DNA of 64,000 bases from Bacteroidota bacterium (GTDB lineage Bacteria; Bacteroidota; Bacteroidia; B-17B0; Aurantibacillaceae), in the NCBI GenBank assembly GCA_017303905.1, contig JAFLBH010000004.1, forward strand, positions 1 to 64,000. Reading direction: 5' to 3'. Each line of letters begins with the position of its first letter. Positions within the stretch are counted from its first letter, which is position 1. The translations under genes were made by a program, and so were the position numbers. Positions 7,782 through 15,957 of this stretch are shown piece by piece. Below the pieces are notes generated by a model. It was not told the origin of the DNA. It saw only the letters and a program-made list of their open reading frames with translations, and made no database searches.

Positions 7782-8533
7782 TGGGGAAGCTACAGATCAT
7801 ATTAGTTGATGATGAAAAAAGAGTAAGAAATTCTTTACGCAAAGTTTTGCAATTAAATTATCCCGAAGCAGACATCATTGCCGAAGCTGATAACATTGCT
7901 GATGCCGAGAGTTTTATACGTACACTAAAGCCGGATGTTGTACTTTTAGATATAAAAATGCCGGGAGGAACAGGTTTTGAACTTCTAAACAAATTATTCC
8001 CTTTACAATTCAAAGTTATCTTCATCACTGCATTTAATGAATTTGCGATCAAAGCTTTTAAATATAGTGCCATTGACTATCTCATGAAGCCTGTCATTGC
8101 TAACGAATTAATAGAGTCGCTCAACAAAGCCAAACAAAAAATAAATACCGAAGAAGAGAATATCAAATTAAAAACATTGATCGAAAATCTCGGCTTCAAA
8201 AACAAAAAGATTGTTCTTAATACGCATGAAGCAACTCATATTGTCAGTTTGAATGAAATAATCCGATGCGAAGCGGAAAGAAATTATACATATTTCTATC
8301 TCCTTGATAAAAAACCAATATTAATGTCAGGAGGATTAAAGGAATACGACGGCTTGCTAAGTCCTGATGGTTTTATCAGATGCCATCACTCGCATTTGGT
8401 GAACCTGAGTTTTGTATCCAAACTAGATAAGAAACAAGGAGGTGTTTTAATTCTCAAAGATGGTTCTCATGTTCCTGTATCGAGCCGTAAATACGCCGAA
8501 TTATCAGAGGCAATCAATAGTTTTAACAGCTAA
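7781..8533 (+). CDS. LytTR-family response regulator
   Basis: A 250-residue partner of the upstream kinase. The receiver domain spans about residues 4-120 with the acidic pair D10/D11, phospho-acceptor D57 (VVLLDIKMPG) and K103 (YLMKPV). The C-terminal LytTR DNA-binding domain (about 150-248) includes RCEAERNYTYFYL and FIRCHHSHLVNL. It starts at a GTG that overlaps the kinase stop by one base; no better start lies near. It probably regulates a nearby promoter; the closest downstream gene is the secreted propeller protein 100 bp away. Confidence 0.94.
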   Translation: MGKLQIILVDDEKRVRNSLRKVLQLNYPEADIIAEADNIADAESFIRTLKPDVVLLDIKMPGGTGFELLNKLFPLQFKVIFITAFNEFAIKAFKYSAIDYLMKPVIANELIESLNKAKQKINTEEENIKLKTLIENLGFKNKKIVLNTHEATHIVSLNEIIRCEAERNYTYFYLLDKKPILMSGGLKEYDGLLSPDGFIRCHHSHLVNLSFVSKLDKKQGGVLILKDGSHVPVSSRKYAELSEAINSFNS

Positions 8534-8590
8534 CTGTACAAAAAACACTTACTGCGGTACATTTTATCAAAAAGTAGTTCTTTTTTGCTT

Positions 8591-8598
8591 TAATTTTG
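8591..8598 (+). promoter_or_regulatory. -7 box (TAATTTTG) before the propeller gene
   Basis: An exact TAnnTTTG match 35 bp upstream of the ATG at 8634. No TTG is seen at the normal -33 spacing, which would fit a promoter that needs an activator such as the adjacent LytTR regulator. That link is inference. Confidence 0.35.
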
Positions 8599-8633
8599 AT
8601 TAGCCCTCTTTATCATTATTTAAACTAAATACA

Positions 8634-11429
8634 ATGAAAAATAATTTTACTATGTCAAAGATTAGCCTAATCACAGTTACTCTTTTTTCAATATTAAAGA
8701 TTAACTCACAAACTACCTTCCAGTGGGCCAAAAACATGGGTGGTCCTTCTGCTGATCGTGCATATGCAATAGCTACAGATGCATCAGGAAACGTATACAC
8801 AACAGGATCTTTTCAGGGTACATCAGATTTCGATCCGGGCGTAGGAATATTTAATTTAACTTCAACAGGAAGTAACGACATTTTTATTTCAAAATTAGAT
8901 GCTAATGGTAATTTTTTATGGGCAAAAACCATTGGTTCTGCAGGTTCAGATGTTGGTAAAGGAATAAATATTGATGGTACAGGAAATATTAATATAACTG
9001 GATCTTTCCAGGGTACTGTTGACTTTGACCCTAACACTGGTACTACTAATCTTACATCGTTTGGTAGTAATGATATATTTGTTCTAAAATTAAGCCCCGC
9101 CGGAAATTTAGTTTGGGCAAAAAATATGGGAGGATCCTCTGATGACGTAGGTTACTCTATTTCAGCAGACGCGTCCGGAAACGTATTTACCTCTGGTTAT
9201 TTTATGAGCACTGCAGATTTTGACCCTGCAGGAACAACTTATGCCCTTAACGCATCCGGAGGAAATCAGGATGGATTCATTTCTAAATTGGATGCTTCCG
9301 GAAATTTTGTATGGGCAAAACAAATCAGAGGAACAGGAAGCAGCCAGCAGGTTTTTGTAAACAGCATTACCTTAGACGGTGCAGGAAATATTTGTGTTGG
9401 CGGAAGTTTTATTGGAACAGTTGATTTCGATCCTTCTGCGACTTCATCTACAATCACTGCATTGAATATGGATATTTACATTATTAAACTTGATGCTTCA
9501 GGTAATCTGATTTGGACAAAAACAATGGGCGGTGTTAGCGGCAGCAATACAGCAAATAAAGTTGCAGTAGATGCGGCTAATAACATTTATGCTACTGGAT
9601 ATTTTGATCAAACAACAGATTTTGACCCAAGTGTTTCTGCGTTTACAATGACATCCGCCGGTGCAATTGATACTTATGTTTTGAAATTAGATGCTTCCGG
9701 GAATTTTGTTTGGGCAAAAAGAATGGGAAGTTCGTCATCTGATGAAGGAAAATCAATAGTAATAAGTTCAGCTGGCGAAGTATATACAACCGGATATTAT
9801 AGTAATAACGCTGATTTTGATCCTGGTGTAGGCACCTATACTCTTTCTACTATTGGTGGGACCGGTATTTTTATTTCAAAGCTTGATGCATCAGGAAATT
9901 TTGCTTTCGCAAATGGAATCGGTTATGCCGGAGCTTCTGGTTATGATATTTCAGTATCTCCTTTTTTTGATATTTATGCGACTGGAAACTTCAGTCAAAT
10001 TACAGATTTCGATCCAAGCGCCGGAACTTATACGCTTAATTCAAACGGTGGTGGTGGAAGTGATGATGTTTTTGTATTAAAGCTCGGTCAAACTGCTTGC
10101 CCTACTTTCAGTGTGAACTCATCAACTTCAAGCTTCACCTTAATGTGCGCTATTACATCACAAACATTGAACGCAATTAATACTAATAGTACAGCTAGTG
10201 TTACATATACCTGGACAGCCCCATCCTCAGCAACAACCACCGGGTCAAGTTATGTAGTGACTTCAGCTGGCGTTTATACAGTTTCTGCATCAGCACCAAG
10301 CACAACTTGCATCGTTACACAAACATTAGCTATTATACAAACTACAGGTAATGTTGCTTTTACAATTAATACAACAGGTTCAACATGTAACAATAATGGA
10401 ACAGCGACTGTAAGTGTTACGAGCGGTACCGCTCCTTTCACATATACATGGTCAACTGGAAGCAATACAACCACTGCTTCAAGTCTTGCGCCAGGTACAT
10501 ATAGTTTAACTGTAAAGGACGCTAATCAATGTACCAAAACAAATACATTTTCAGTGATCAATGCTGCTGCTTCATTCTCTTCAGTTCCTTTATGCTTTGT
10601 AACTGTAGATTCCCTTTCTCAATTTAATGTAATCACTTGGGAGAAAACTTTATTCCCAACTGCTGATAGTTTCTTTGTTTATCGTGAAACGTCATCTAAT
10701 GTTTACCAGCTCATCAAAGCATTACCATATAGTGCATTCAGTCAGGTAACAGATACTTTCCGCACAATGTATTTTCCTAGTACCGGCGATCCGAACATAG
10801 GAACTTATCGTTATAAGTTAATGACAAGAGACAGTTGCGGCAATTATAGTACTTACAGCCCTTATCATAATACTATCTTCATTGTTAACACAAGTGGTAC
10901 TTTCTCTTGGCCGCAACCTTATTCAATAGAGGGGCAAGCAAATCCTGTTTCTTCTTATGTTCTTGAAAGAGATAATTTGTCCAATGGGACATGGACAACC
11001 ATTGGCAGTGTAGCCGGAACCCAATCCTTTGTTATTGATCCTGCCTATACAACGTATCAATCAACTGCTTCATGGCGCGTAAGAACACTATGGAGCATTA
11101 CATGTACCCCGTCACAAAAATCTTCATCATTTAATAGCAAATCATATTCAAACCGTTTAAAATACAATACTATTGGAATTAAAGAAAACAGTTTAGATAC
11201 ATACTTTATCATTAGTCCAAACCCGAGCTCAGGTTTATTTAATATTCAAACTGCACTTCAGGATATTTATGATGTTATAGTTTACAACAACATTGGTCAA
11301 CTTGTTAAACAAAACACAAATTTAAAAGGCAACTATACATTTGACCTTTTTGGCTTTGCTAAAGGAATTTATAGTATTGTAATAAAGACAAATGGCAATT
11401 ACAAAACCATTAAGATAGTAATCGATTAA
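8634..11429 (+). CDS. Secreted seven-repeat propeller protein with SprB-like repeat and T9SS type A sorting domain
   Basis: A 931-residue exported protein. A Sec signal peptide (about 1-25) precedes exactly seven tandem repeats of about 65 residues (about 28-485). Each has the pattern WAKxMGG...[13 protein letters not shown]...DFDP......[13 protein letters not shown], as in SBBP/beta-propeller repeats. An Ig-like segment follows, then a SprB-type repeat ([32 protein letters not shown]). The C-terminal type A sorting domain carries [12 protein letters not shown] and ends KTIKIVID. It is expected on the cell surface or in the medium through T9SS. It lies just downstream of the two-component pair and is followed by a strong terminator, so it is monocistronic. 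Confidence 0.92.
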   Translation: MKNNFTMSKISLITVTLFSILKINSQTTFQWAKNMGGPSADRAYAIATDASGNVYTTGSFQGTSDFDPGVGIFNLTSTGSNDIFISKLDANGNFLWAKTIGSAGSDVGKGINIDGTGNINITGSFQGTVDFDPNTGTTNLTSFGSNDIFVLKLSPAGNLVWAKNMGGSSDDVGYSISADASGNVFTSGYFMSTADFDPAGTTYALNASGGNQDGFISKLDASGNFVWAKQIRGTGSSQQVFVNSITLDGAGNICVGGSFIGTVDFDPSATSSTITALNMDIYIIKLDASGNLIWTKTMGGVSGSNTANKVAVDAANNIYATGYFDQTTDFDPSVSAFTMTSAGAIDTYVLKLDASGNFVWAKRMGSSSSDEGKSIVISSAGEVYTTGYYSNNADFDPGVGTYTLSTIGGTGIFISKLDASGNFAFANGIGYAGASGYDISVSPFFDIYATGNFSQITDFDPSAGTYTLNSNGGGGSDDVFVLKLGQTACPTFSVNSSTSSFTLMCAITSQTLNAINTNSTASVTYTWTAPSSATTTGSSYVVTSAGVYTVSASAPSTTCIVTQTLAIIQTTGNVAFTINTTGSTCNNNGTATVSVTSGTAPFTYTWSTGSNTTTASSLAPGTYSLTVKDANQCTKTNTFSVINAAASFSSVPLCFVTVDSLSQFNVITWEKTLFPTADSFFVYRETSSNVYQLIKALPYSAFSQVTDTFRTMYFPSTGDPNIGTYRYKLMTRDSCGNYSTYSPYHNTIFIVNTSGTFSWPQPYSIEGQANPVSSYVLERDNLSNGTWTTIGSVAGTQSFVIDPAYTTYQSTASWRVRTLWSITCTPSQKSSSFNSKSYSNRLKYNTIGIKENSLDTYFIISPNPSSGLFNIQTALQDIYDVIVYNNIGQLVKQNTNLKGNYTFDLFGFAKGIYSIVIKTNGNYKTIKIVID

Positions 11430-11444
11430 TTTTTTTTAAATTTT

Positions 11445-11481
11445 AAAACCAAAGGCTGCCTTTGGAGCAGCCTTTGGTTTT
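11445..11481 (+). terminator. Strong bidirectional terminator
   Basis: A perfect 15-bp stem (AAAACCAAAGGCTGC 11445-11459, GCAGCCTTTGGTTTT 11467-11481) around a 7-nt loop. A T-rich run precedes it and T follows it, 15 bp past the propeller gene stop. Confidence 0.85.
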
Positions 11482-11516
11482 AATCAATTACAAATTGTTT
11501 CACTTTGGCTTCACGT

Positions 11517-11566
11517 ATCCCCTCTTCCATACCGGCTGAGAGTTCGAATCTCTCAGTCTCCGCACA
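11517..11566 (+). repeat. 15-bp direct repeat (copy 2) fused to a tRNA 3'-end-like fragment
   Basis: ATCCCCTCTTCCATA (11517-11531) is identical to 5685-5699. Directly after it comes a perfect T-arm, GAGAG-TTCGAAT-CTCTC, and then AGTCTCCGCA, resembling the 3' acceptor strand of a serine-type tRNA. No D-arm, anticodon arm or 5' acceptor is present upstream, so it is a fragment. The rest of 11567-11681 holds nothing recognisable. Confidence 0.45.
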
Positions 11567-11681
11567 CCCTATCTCATTTTACAATAAATATATACAAATC
11601 TCCGCTTTTTCTGAATGCCAATCTTGAGTGTACCGTATATTTTTAACAATATCATACTAGAGCTTCTCAATTTTGAAAAAA

Positions 11682-12794
11682 TTACCTCAAAACATAACTT
11701 GTACTTCTACCGCCGCCTTCTTCTTTGGTAAGTATTTTCTTGTGCATTAAATCGTTTATATCGCGCAGGGCCGTATCGGCGGAGCATTTATTTATTTTGG
11801 CCCATTTAGAGGAGGTTAACTTACCTTCAAAGCCATCAAATAATTTATTGATCATTAAACGCTGGCGTTCGTTAATGATGGTTTTTGTATGCTTATCCCA
11901 AAATTTAGTTTTATTCAACACATTTTGTAAGCGTTTGTCGGTAGTAGTTAAAGCGCGTTGCAAACAATTTAAATACCACATTAACCATGGCGTGATGTCT
12001 AAATTTCCTTTCTGTGTTTTCTCCAGCATTTCGTAATACGCTTTTCGCTCCACACGTATCTGCGCCGACATACTATAAAATCGTTGCGCGTCTTCATCGG
12101 CGCGCGTTAATTGCATATCGGCTATGGCGCGCGCGATGCGTCCGTTACCATCATCAAAAGGATGTATGCTTACAAACCACAAATGCGCTATGCCCGATTT
12201 TATAACGGGATCTAATTCGTTTTGTGTGTTAAACCATTTCAGGAACAAAGTCATTTCTTTATTTAAACGCTTCGCATCAGGTGCTTCATAATGTACTTTT
12301 TCTTTTCCCAGCGCACCCGAAACAACCTGCATTGGACCTAAATCATTATCACGCCAGGCACCCGTTTTAATTTTATGCATACCGCTTCTTCCGGAAGGAA
12401 ACAAAGAGGCATGCCATGCAAATAAACGTTCTTTGGTAAGAGGTTTCTGGTATTTCTGCGTGGCATCCAGCATCATTTCCACTACACCCTCTACATCTCT
12501 GTCGGCGGGCACAAGTCCGACTATGTCCATTCCCAAACGACGCGCTATGGAAGAACGCACCTGATCGGAGTTGAGTATCTCACCTTCTATTTCGGTAGAT
12601 TTAAGCACATCCATGGTAAGCGTTTGTAAAGTAGATTCGTTACGCATGGCAAAACCCAGCAATTCCATGTAGCCTTTTAGCCGACCTTGTTGGTGACGAA
12701 CAGTGGTGAGTAATGGCAATAAGGTGTGGATGTCCCAGGTAAAATTGGGCCATTGTTTATTTTGATGGATATAAGGACTATATAATCTCCGCAT
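11682..12794 (-). CDS. Fic family AMP-transferase with N-terminal inhibitory motif and C-terminal winged helix
   Basis: A 370-residue protein that probably attaches AMP to target proteins. The DUF4172-like N-terminus carries STEIEG (residues 66-71), matching the (S/T)xxxE(G/N) inhibitory helix of class II Fic proteins in which E70 blocks ATP. The core has the complete Fic motif HPFDDGNGRIAR (211-222, catalytic H211). A flap region precedes it (about 140-160). The C-terminal 70 residues look like a winged-helix DNA-binding domain (SSKWAKINKCSADTALRDINDL). All key residues are intact. Its start codon lies in a repeat array that the DNA-binding domain could read for autoregulation; that is inference. 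It stands alone, with no small antitoxin partner. Confidence 0.93.
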   Translation of the reverse strand: MRRLYSPYIHQNKQWPNFTWDIHTLLPLLTTVRHQQGRLKGYMELLGFAMRNESTLQTLTMDVLKSTEIEGEILNSDQVRSSIARRLGMDIVGLVPADRDVEGVVEMMLDATQKYQKPLTKERLFAWHASLFPSGRSGMHKIKTGAWRDNDLGPMQVVSGALGKEKVHYEAPDAKRLNKEMTLFLKWFNTQNELDPVIKSGIAHLWFVSIHPFDDGNGRIARAIADMQLTRADEDAQRFYSMSAQIRVERKAYYEMLEKTQKGNLDITPWLMWYLNCLQRALTTTDKRLQNVLNKTKFWDKHTKTIINERQRLMINKLFDGFEGKLTSSKWAKINKCSADTALRDINDLMHKKILTKEEGGGRSTSYVLR

Positions 12795-12893
12795 TTATGC
12801 GGTAAATATACGGCGTATTCTCCGCATTTCCAAAATTATTCTCCGCATTTTTGCGGTGATTATAGTCGTTATTCTCCGCATTTACCAATGAAA
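12786..12893 (-). promoter_or_regulatory. 54-bp tandem repeat array with palindromes and an upstream reading frame over the fic start
   Basis: TCTCCGCATTT occurs four times (starts 12786, 12819, 12840, 12873; spacings 33, 21, 33). These form two 54-bp units with about 80% identity by eye. Two palindromes lie inside: CCGCAT-TT-ATGCGG and CCGCA-TTTT-TGCGG. On the coding strand each core reads AAATGCGGAGA; the last copy is the fic start itself. All four ATGs share one frame. From 12881 they give a 28-codon reading frame whose TAA directly abuts the fic ATG. It is likely an operator array, a coupled leader peptide, or both. Confidence 0.6.
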
Positions 12894-12905
12894 AGTGATT
12901 ATTTT

Positions 12906-13089
12906 ATTTCCCGCAGATGGCGCAGATTAACGCAGATAATTTATGAATGAAAGCGAGGCTTTGTGGTTTCACGCAGAGACGCAGAGATGTGGTATCACAC
13001 GGATTTATCCAACGTAACGCAATGAAGATGGAGACGTAAAGGCGCGGAGATTTTAATTTCCCGCTGATAGCGCAGATTAACGCAGATAA
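12906..13089. repeat. Pair of 34-bp direct repeats (CGCAGATTAACGCAGAT family)
   Basis: Copies at 12906-12939 and 13056-13089 differ at two positions and start exactly 150 bp apart. Related CGCAGAGACGCAGAGA-like words lie between them (12972-12987), with a CTCTGG...GGTGAAAC segment after (13102-13130) that resembles 4400-4435. Such degenerate repeats are scattered in intergenic DNA of many bacteria. No gene is supported in 12894-13145. Confidence 0.55.
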
Positions 13090-13145
13090 CAAACTAAAAC
13101 TCTGTGCTCTCTGGTTCTCAGTGGTGAAACACTAAACAAAACACA

Positions 13146-14360
13146 TCAGCCCACCGAACTCGCAGCCACATACGCTGTACTCCAAGCATTCTGAAAATTA
13201 AAACCACCGGTAATTCCGTCGATATCTATTACCTCCCCGCAGAAATATAAATTGGGCATGATTTTACTTTGCATGGTCCTGAAATCAATTTCCTTTAAGT
13301 TGACGCCACCACTGGTAACAAATTCTTCTTTAAAGGTTGTTTTTCCACGCATTTGGTAACGGTCGGCACACAGCACCTGCGCTAATTTATTTTGTTGTTT
13401 TTTACCAAGCTCTATCCAGGGTTTCGTTAAAGCTAATTCGGCTCTCAGTAAAATATACTCCCACAACCGCTTCGGAATATCAAACAATGGCGCATTCACC
13501 ATTAATGCTTTTGAAGCGGAATGCTTTTCAAATTCATTTTTCACTTGCTCCTCGCTTAAACTTCCTGTCCAATTAATTAAGATTCCCGCGTTATAATTCT
13601 TTTCGAAAAAGTCTTTTGCGGCGAAGGCTGAAAGTTTTAATACTGCCGGTCCACTAAATCCCCAATGCGTAATTAAAACCGGTCCCGTATATTGATGTTT
13701 GGTTGCTTCTACTCTCACCGTTGCATTCTTTACACTTAATCCCATCAACTCTGTAATGGCTTCGTTTTTCAGATTAATCGTAAATAAGCTTGGAATTAAT
13801 TCGGAAATCGTGTGACCTGCTTTCTCAATAAAATTATAGTTCTTTTTTTGATTATGTCCGCCGCTGGAGCAAATCACCGCATCGCAGGTATAAGTTGTAC
13901 GAATTGTAATTACTTGTATTTGGTCATTCTCGTGCTTAACTATATCCAACACCTCTTCTTCCAAATTAATTTTTACATTTAGTCGCTTCGCCTCATTTAA
14001 AAAACAATCGATGATCGTTTCAGAACTGTCAGTGACAGGGAACATTCTTCCGTCGGCTTCGGCTTTCAATTTCACGCCGCGTTTTTCAAACCAATCTATG
14101 GTATCCTGTACCGCAAAGCGACTAAAAACTTGTCTTAATTCTTTTGCCCCGCGCGGATAATTTTTCACTAATTCACTGGTCTCAAAAGTATGATTGGTAA
14201 CATTACAGCGTCCACCTCCTGAAATCCGAACTTTCGATAATAACTTATTGCTTTTTTCAAGAATAATGACACGGTAATCGGGATGCATCTCTGCCACATT
14301 AATAGCCGCAAAAAAACCTGCTGCACCGCCTCCTATTACTATTATTTGCTTTGTAGCCAT
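13146..14360 (-). CDS. HI0933/YhiN-type FAD-dependent flavoprotein
   Basis: A 404-residue cytosolic flavoprotein. The N-terminal dinucleotide fold has VIGGGAAG (about 8-15) and the family-typical SGGGRCNVTN (about 48-57). The C-terminus has YFCGEVIDIDGITGGFNFQN, the second FAD contact region of the HI0933 (BaiN-like) family. The true substrate is unknown for most members, so only 'NAD(P)/FAD-dependent oxidoreductase' is safe. The N-terminal ATG precedes the Rossmann strand directly. It is leftward and separated from the Fic gene by repeat-rich DNA, so it is probably its own unit. Confidence 0.9.
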   Translation of the reverse strand: MATKQIIVIGGGAAGFFAAINVAEMHPDYRVIILEKSNKLLSKVRISGGGRCNVTNHTFETSELVKNYPRGAKELRQVFSRFAVQDTIDWFEKRGVKLKAEADGRMFPVTDSSETIIDCFLNEAKRLNVKINLEEEVLDIVKHENDQIQVITIRTTYTCDAVICSSGGHNQKKNYNFIEKAGHTISELIPSLFTINLKNEAITELMGLSVKNATVRVEATKHQYTGPVLITHWGFSGPAVLKLSAFAAKDFFEKNYNAGILINWTGSLSEEQVKNEFEKHSASKALMVNAPLFDIPKRLWEYILLRAELALTKPWIELGKKQQNKLAQVLCADRYQMRGKTTFKEEFVTSGGVNLKEIDFRTMQSKIMPNLYFCGEVIDIDGITGGFNFQNAWSTAYVAASSVG

Positions 14361-14389
14361 TTACATTGCAAATATGAGGATTATCATTG

Positions 14390-14591
14390 TTACTTTTTGT
14401 CTTAACACAAAAAGTAACCAAAAAAGTCAAGGCTGCATAGTATTTTGCTAAAATTAGAATTTATCAAGCCGGTGCTACTGAGCGCAAAGCGAAAGGCAAC
14501 GTAGCACCTTCAGCACAGACCACGCGTTTGATAAATTCTATTTTTTTTACGCAAAATCCTATGAGGCCAATTCGGCAACTAACATCGTATT
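14390..14591. repeat. Dispersed structured repeat, copy A
   Basis: It opens with a perfect 11-bp hairpin (TTACTTTTTGT 14390-14400, ACAAAAAGTAA 14407-14417, 6-nt loop), then AAAGTCAAGGCTGCA. A larger nested hairpin follows: AGAATTTATCAA 14456-14467 pairs with TTGATAAATTCT 14528-14539, and inside it GGTGCTAC 14471-14478 pairs with GTAGCACC 14501-14508. ATGAGGCCA follows near 14561. The opening and closing modules recur at 35172 and near 35400. No gene is supported in 14361-14728. Confidence 0.55.
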
Positions 14592-14659
14592 CAAAACCAC
14601 CTCTTTATAAAATAAAGTTTAAGGCATTTTAACGAAAAGGGAATCGTAAAATTCTTTAC

Positions 14660-14714
14660 ATTTATACTAAAGTAGCCTGTATATAAAATAGAAACCAGAC
14701 ACTTTAGTATAAAT
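14660..14714. promoter_or_regulatory. 14-bp inverted repeat upstream of the SPFH gene
   Basis: ATTTATACTAAAGT (14660-14673) and ACTTTAGTATAAAT (14701-14714) are perfect reverse complements, 27 nt apart. They end 14 bp before the ATG at 14729. This could be a two-site operator or a hairpin in the 5' leader. No TAnnTTTG box is visible around it. Confidence 0.45.
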
Positions 14715-14728
14715 TAAAAACTATAATC

Positions 14729-15847
14729 ATGGGATTGTTTGATAAAATAAGAAATGAGTTCATTGATATTATCGAATGGACAGACAACACAAATGACACT
14801 TTGGTATGGAAATTTCCACGTTACCAAAATGAAATAAAAATGAACGCGAAGCTTACTGTTCGTGAGAGTCAGCAAGCTTTATTTTTAAATGAAGGTACGG
14901 TGGCCGATTTATTTCAGCCGGGTATGTATAATTTAACCACCCAAAACATGCCGATACTTACCACTTTAAAAGGTTGGAAGTATGGTTTTAACTCTCCATT
15001 TAAAGCGGATGTGTTTTTCTTTAACACTAAGCAATTCACCAATCAGAAATGGGGCACTAAAAACCCTGTTATGTTACGTGATGCTGAATTTGGTCCGTTA
15101 AGAATACGCGCTTTTGGTTCTTATGCTTTTAAATTAAATGATGCTGTTAAGTTTTATAAAGAGATAGCATCTACCAATGCTGAATTTACCGTTGATGAAA
15201 TCAATGAGCAATTACGCAATTTAGCTGTATCACGCGGAATGGATGCCATTGCCGAAAGTAAAATTCCGGTGCTTGACATGGCGAGCAATTATGATGAAGT
15301 TTCTAAAATCATTCACGAAAAAATCAAACCTGAGTTTAACGAAATTGGTTTAGAGTTAACAAAATTCTTAATTGAAAACATTTCTTTACCTGCTGAAGTG
15401 GAAGCCATGTTGGACAAACGCAGCAGTATGGGAATTGTTGGTAATCTGGGCGCATTTAATCAGTTCCAGGCCGGTGTGAGTATGGAAAAAGCTGCCGAAA
15501 ATTCTAACGGTGGTATCATGGGGGCAGGCATAGGTGCAGGTATGGGCTTCGGTATGGGCAATCAAATGGGCAACATGTATCAAAACAATCAGTTTAACGC
15601 GCAACAGGGCATGAATACGAATACCCCTCCTCCTATTACACCGCCGCCGATTGTTCAATTTCATGTGGCTGTAAACGGTCAGCAAACAGGCCCGTTTAAT
15701 TTGCAACAATTGCAAGCAATGGCTCAGCAAGGACAATTAACCAAACAAAGTTTAGTTTGGAAAGCAGGCATGACAGGCTGGTTAGCAGCAGAAACACAGC
15801 CGGAGTTAGCGGCTTTGTTTAATAATGTTCCGCCACCGATTGTATAA
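14729..15847 (+). CDS. SPFH (YdjI-like) domain protein with C-terminal GYF_2 domain
   Basis: A 372-residue protein. Residues about 20-240 form an SPFH domain of the YdjI/virion-core type, with no membrane helix; it opens MGLFDKIRNEFIDIIEWTDN, as is usual for the subfamily. A Gly/Met/Gln-rich linker (about 262-310) and proline runs lead to a GYF_2 domain (about 320-365: NGQQTGPFNLQQLQAMAQQG, WKAGMTGW), which binds peptides. In Bacillus, YdjI works with the zinc-ribbon protein YdjG and YdjH beside PspA in membrane stress. Here a zinc-ribbon homologue candidate lies at 60337-61473. A perfect inverted repeat just upstream suggests dedicated control. Confidence 0.85.
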   Translation: MGLFDKIRNEFIDIIEWTDNTNDTLVWKFPRYQNEIKMNAKLTVRESQQALFLNEGTVADLFQPGMYNLTTQNMPILTTLKGWKYGFNSPFKADVFFFNTKQFTNQKWGTKNPVMLRDAEFGPLRIRAFGSYAFKLNDAVKFYKEIASTNAEFTVDEINEQLRNLAVSRGMDAIAESKIPVLDMASNYDEVSKIIHEKIKPEFNEIGLELTKFLIENISLPAEVEAMLDKRSSMGIVGNLGAFNQFQAGVSMEKAAENSNGGIMGAGIGAGMGFGMGNQMGNMYQNNQFNAQQGMNTNTPPPITPPPIVQFHVAVNGQQTGPFNLQQLQAMAQQGQLTKQSLVWKAGMTGWLAAETQPELAALFNNVPPPIV

Positions 15848-15863
15848 TGACAAGTTCTTGTCT

Positions 15864-15899
15864 GGCGTTTCGTTTCGACAAGCTCGACGACCGGACTTT
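15864..15899. repeat. Dispersed GTTTCGACAAGCTCNACGACCGG repeat, copy 1
   Basis: It shares TTTCGACAAGCTC and ACGACCGGA with 22042-22072 and contains an extra CGTTT. Both copies sit just upstream of a hairpin terminator, at the end of a gene. REP-like intergenic repeats of this type occur in Bacteroidota. Confidence 0.5.
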
Positions 15900-15909
15900 C
15901 ATTCAACAA

Positions 15910-15940
15910 AAAAAGCCTGCAATACATTTGCAGGCTTTTT
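15910..15940. terminator. Bidirectional terminator between convergent genes
   Basis: A perfect 13-bp stem (AAAAAGCCTGCAA 15910-15922, TTGCAGGCTTTTT 15928-15940) around TACAT. The A and T runs serve both strands, ending the SPFH gene and the leftward T9SS gene. Confidence 0.85.
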
Positions 15941-15957
15941 CTTTTTATAAAGATGAG

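Noticed and set aside
11528-11566. Possible intact serine tRNA
   Set aside because: Only the T-arm and 3' acceptor strand are present; no 5' acceptor, D-arm or anticodon arm can be placed upstream.
12786-12893. CRISPR-like array (four short repeats with spacers)
   Set aside because: Repeats are only 11 bp, spacers are 10-22 bp and related to each other, and no cas genes are present. Better explained as an operator or leader array of fic.
12904-13092. A 62-codon leftward frame with LSALICAISGK at both ends
   Set aside because: It is the translation of the intergenic CGCAGATTAACGCAGAT repeat, a common source of false small genes.
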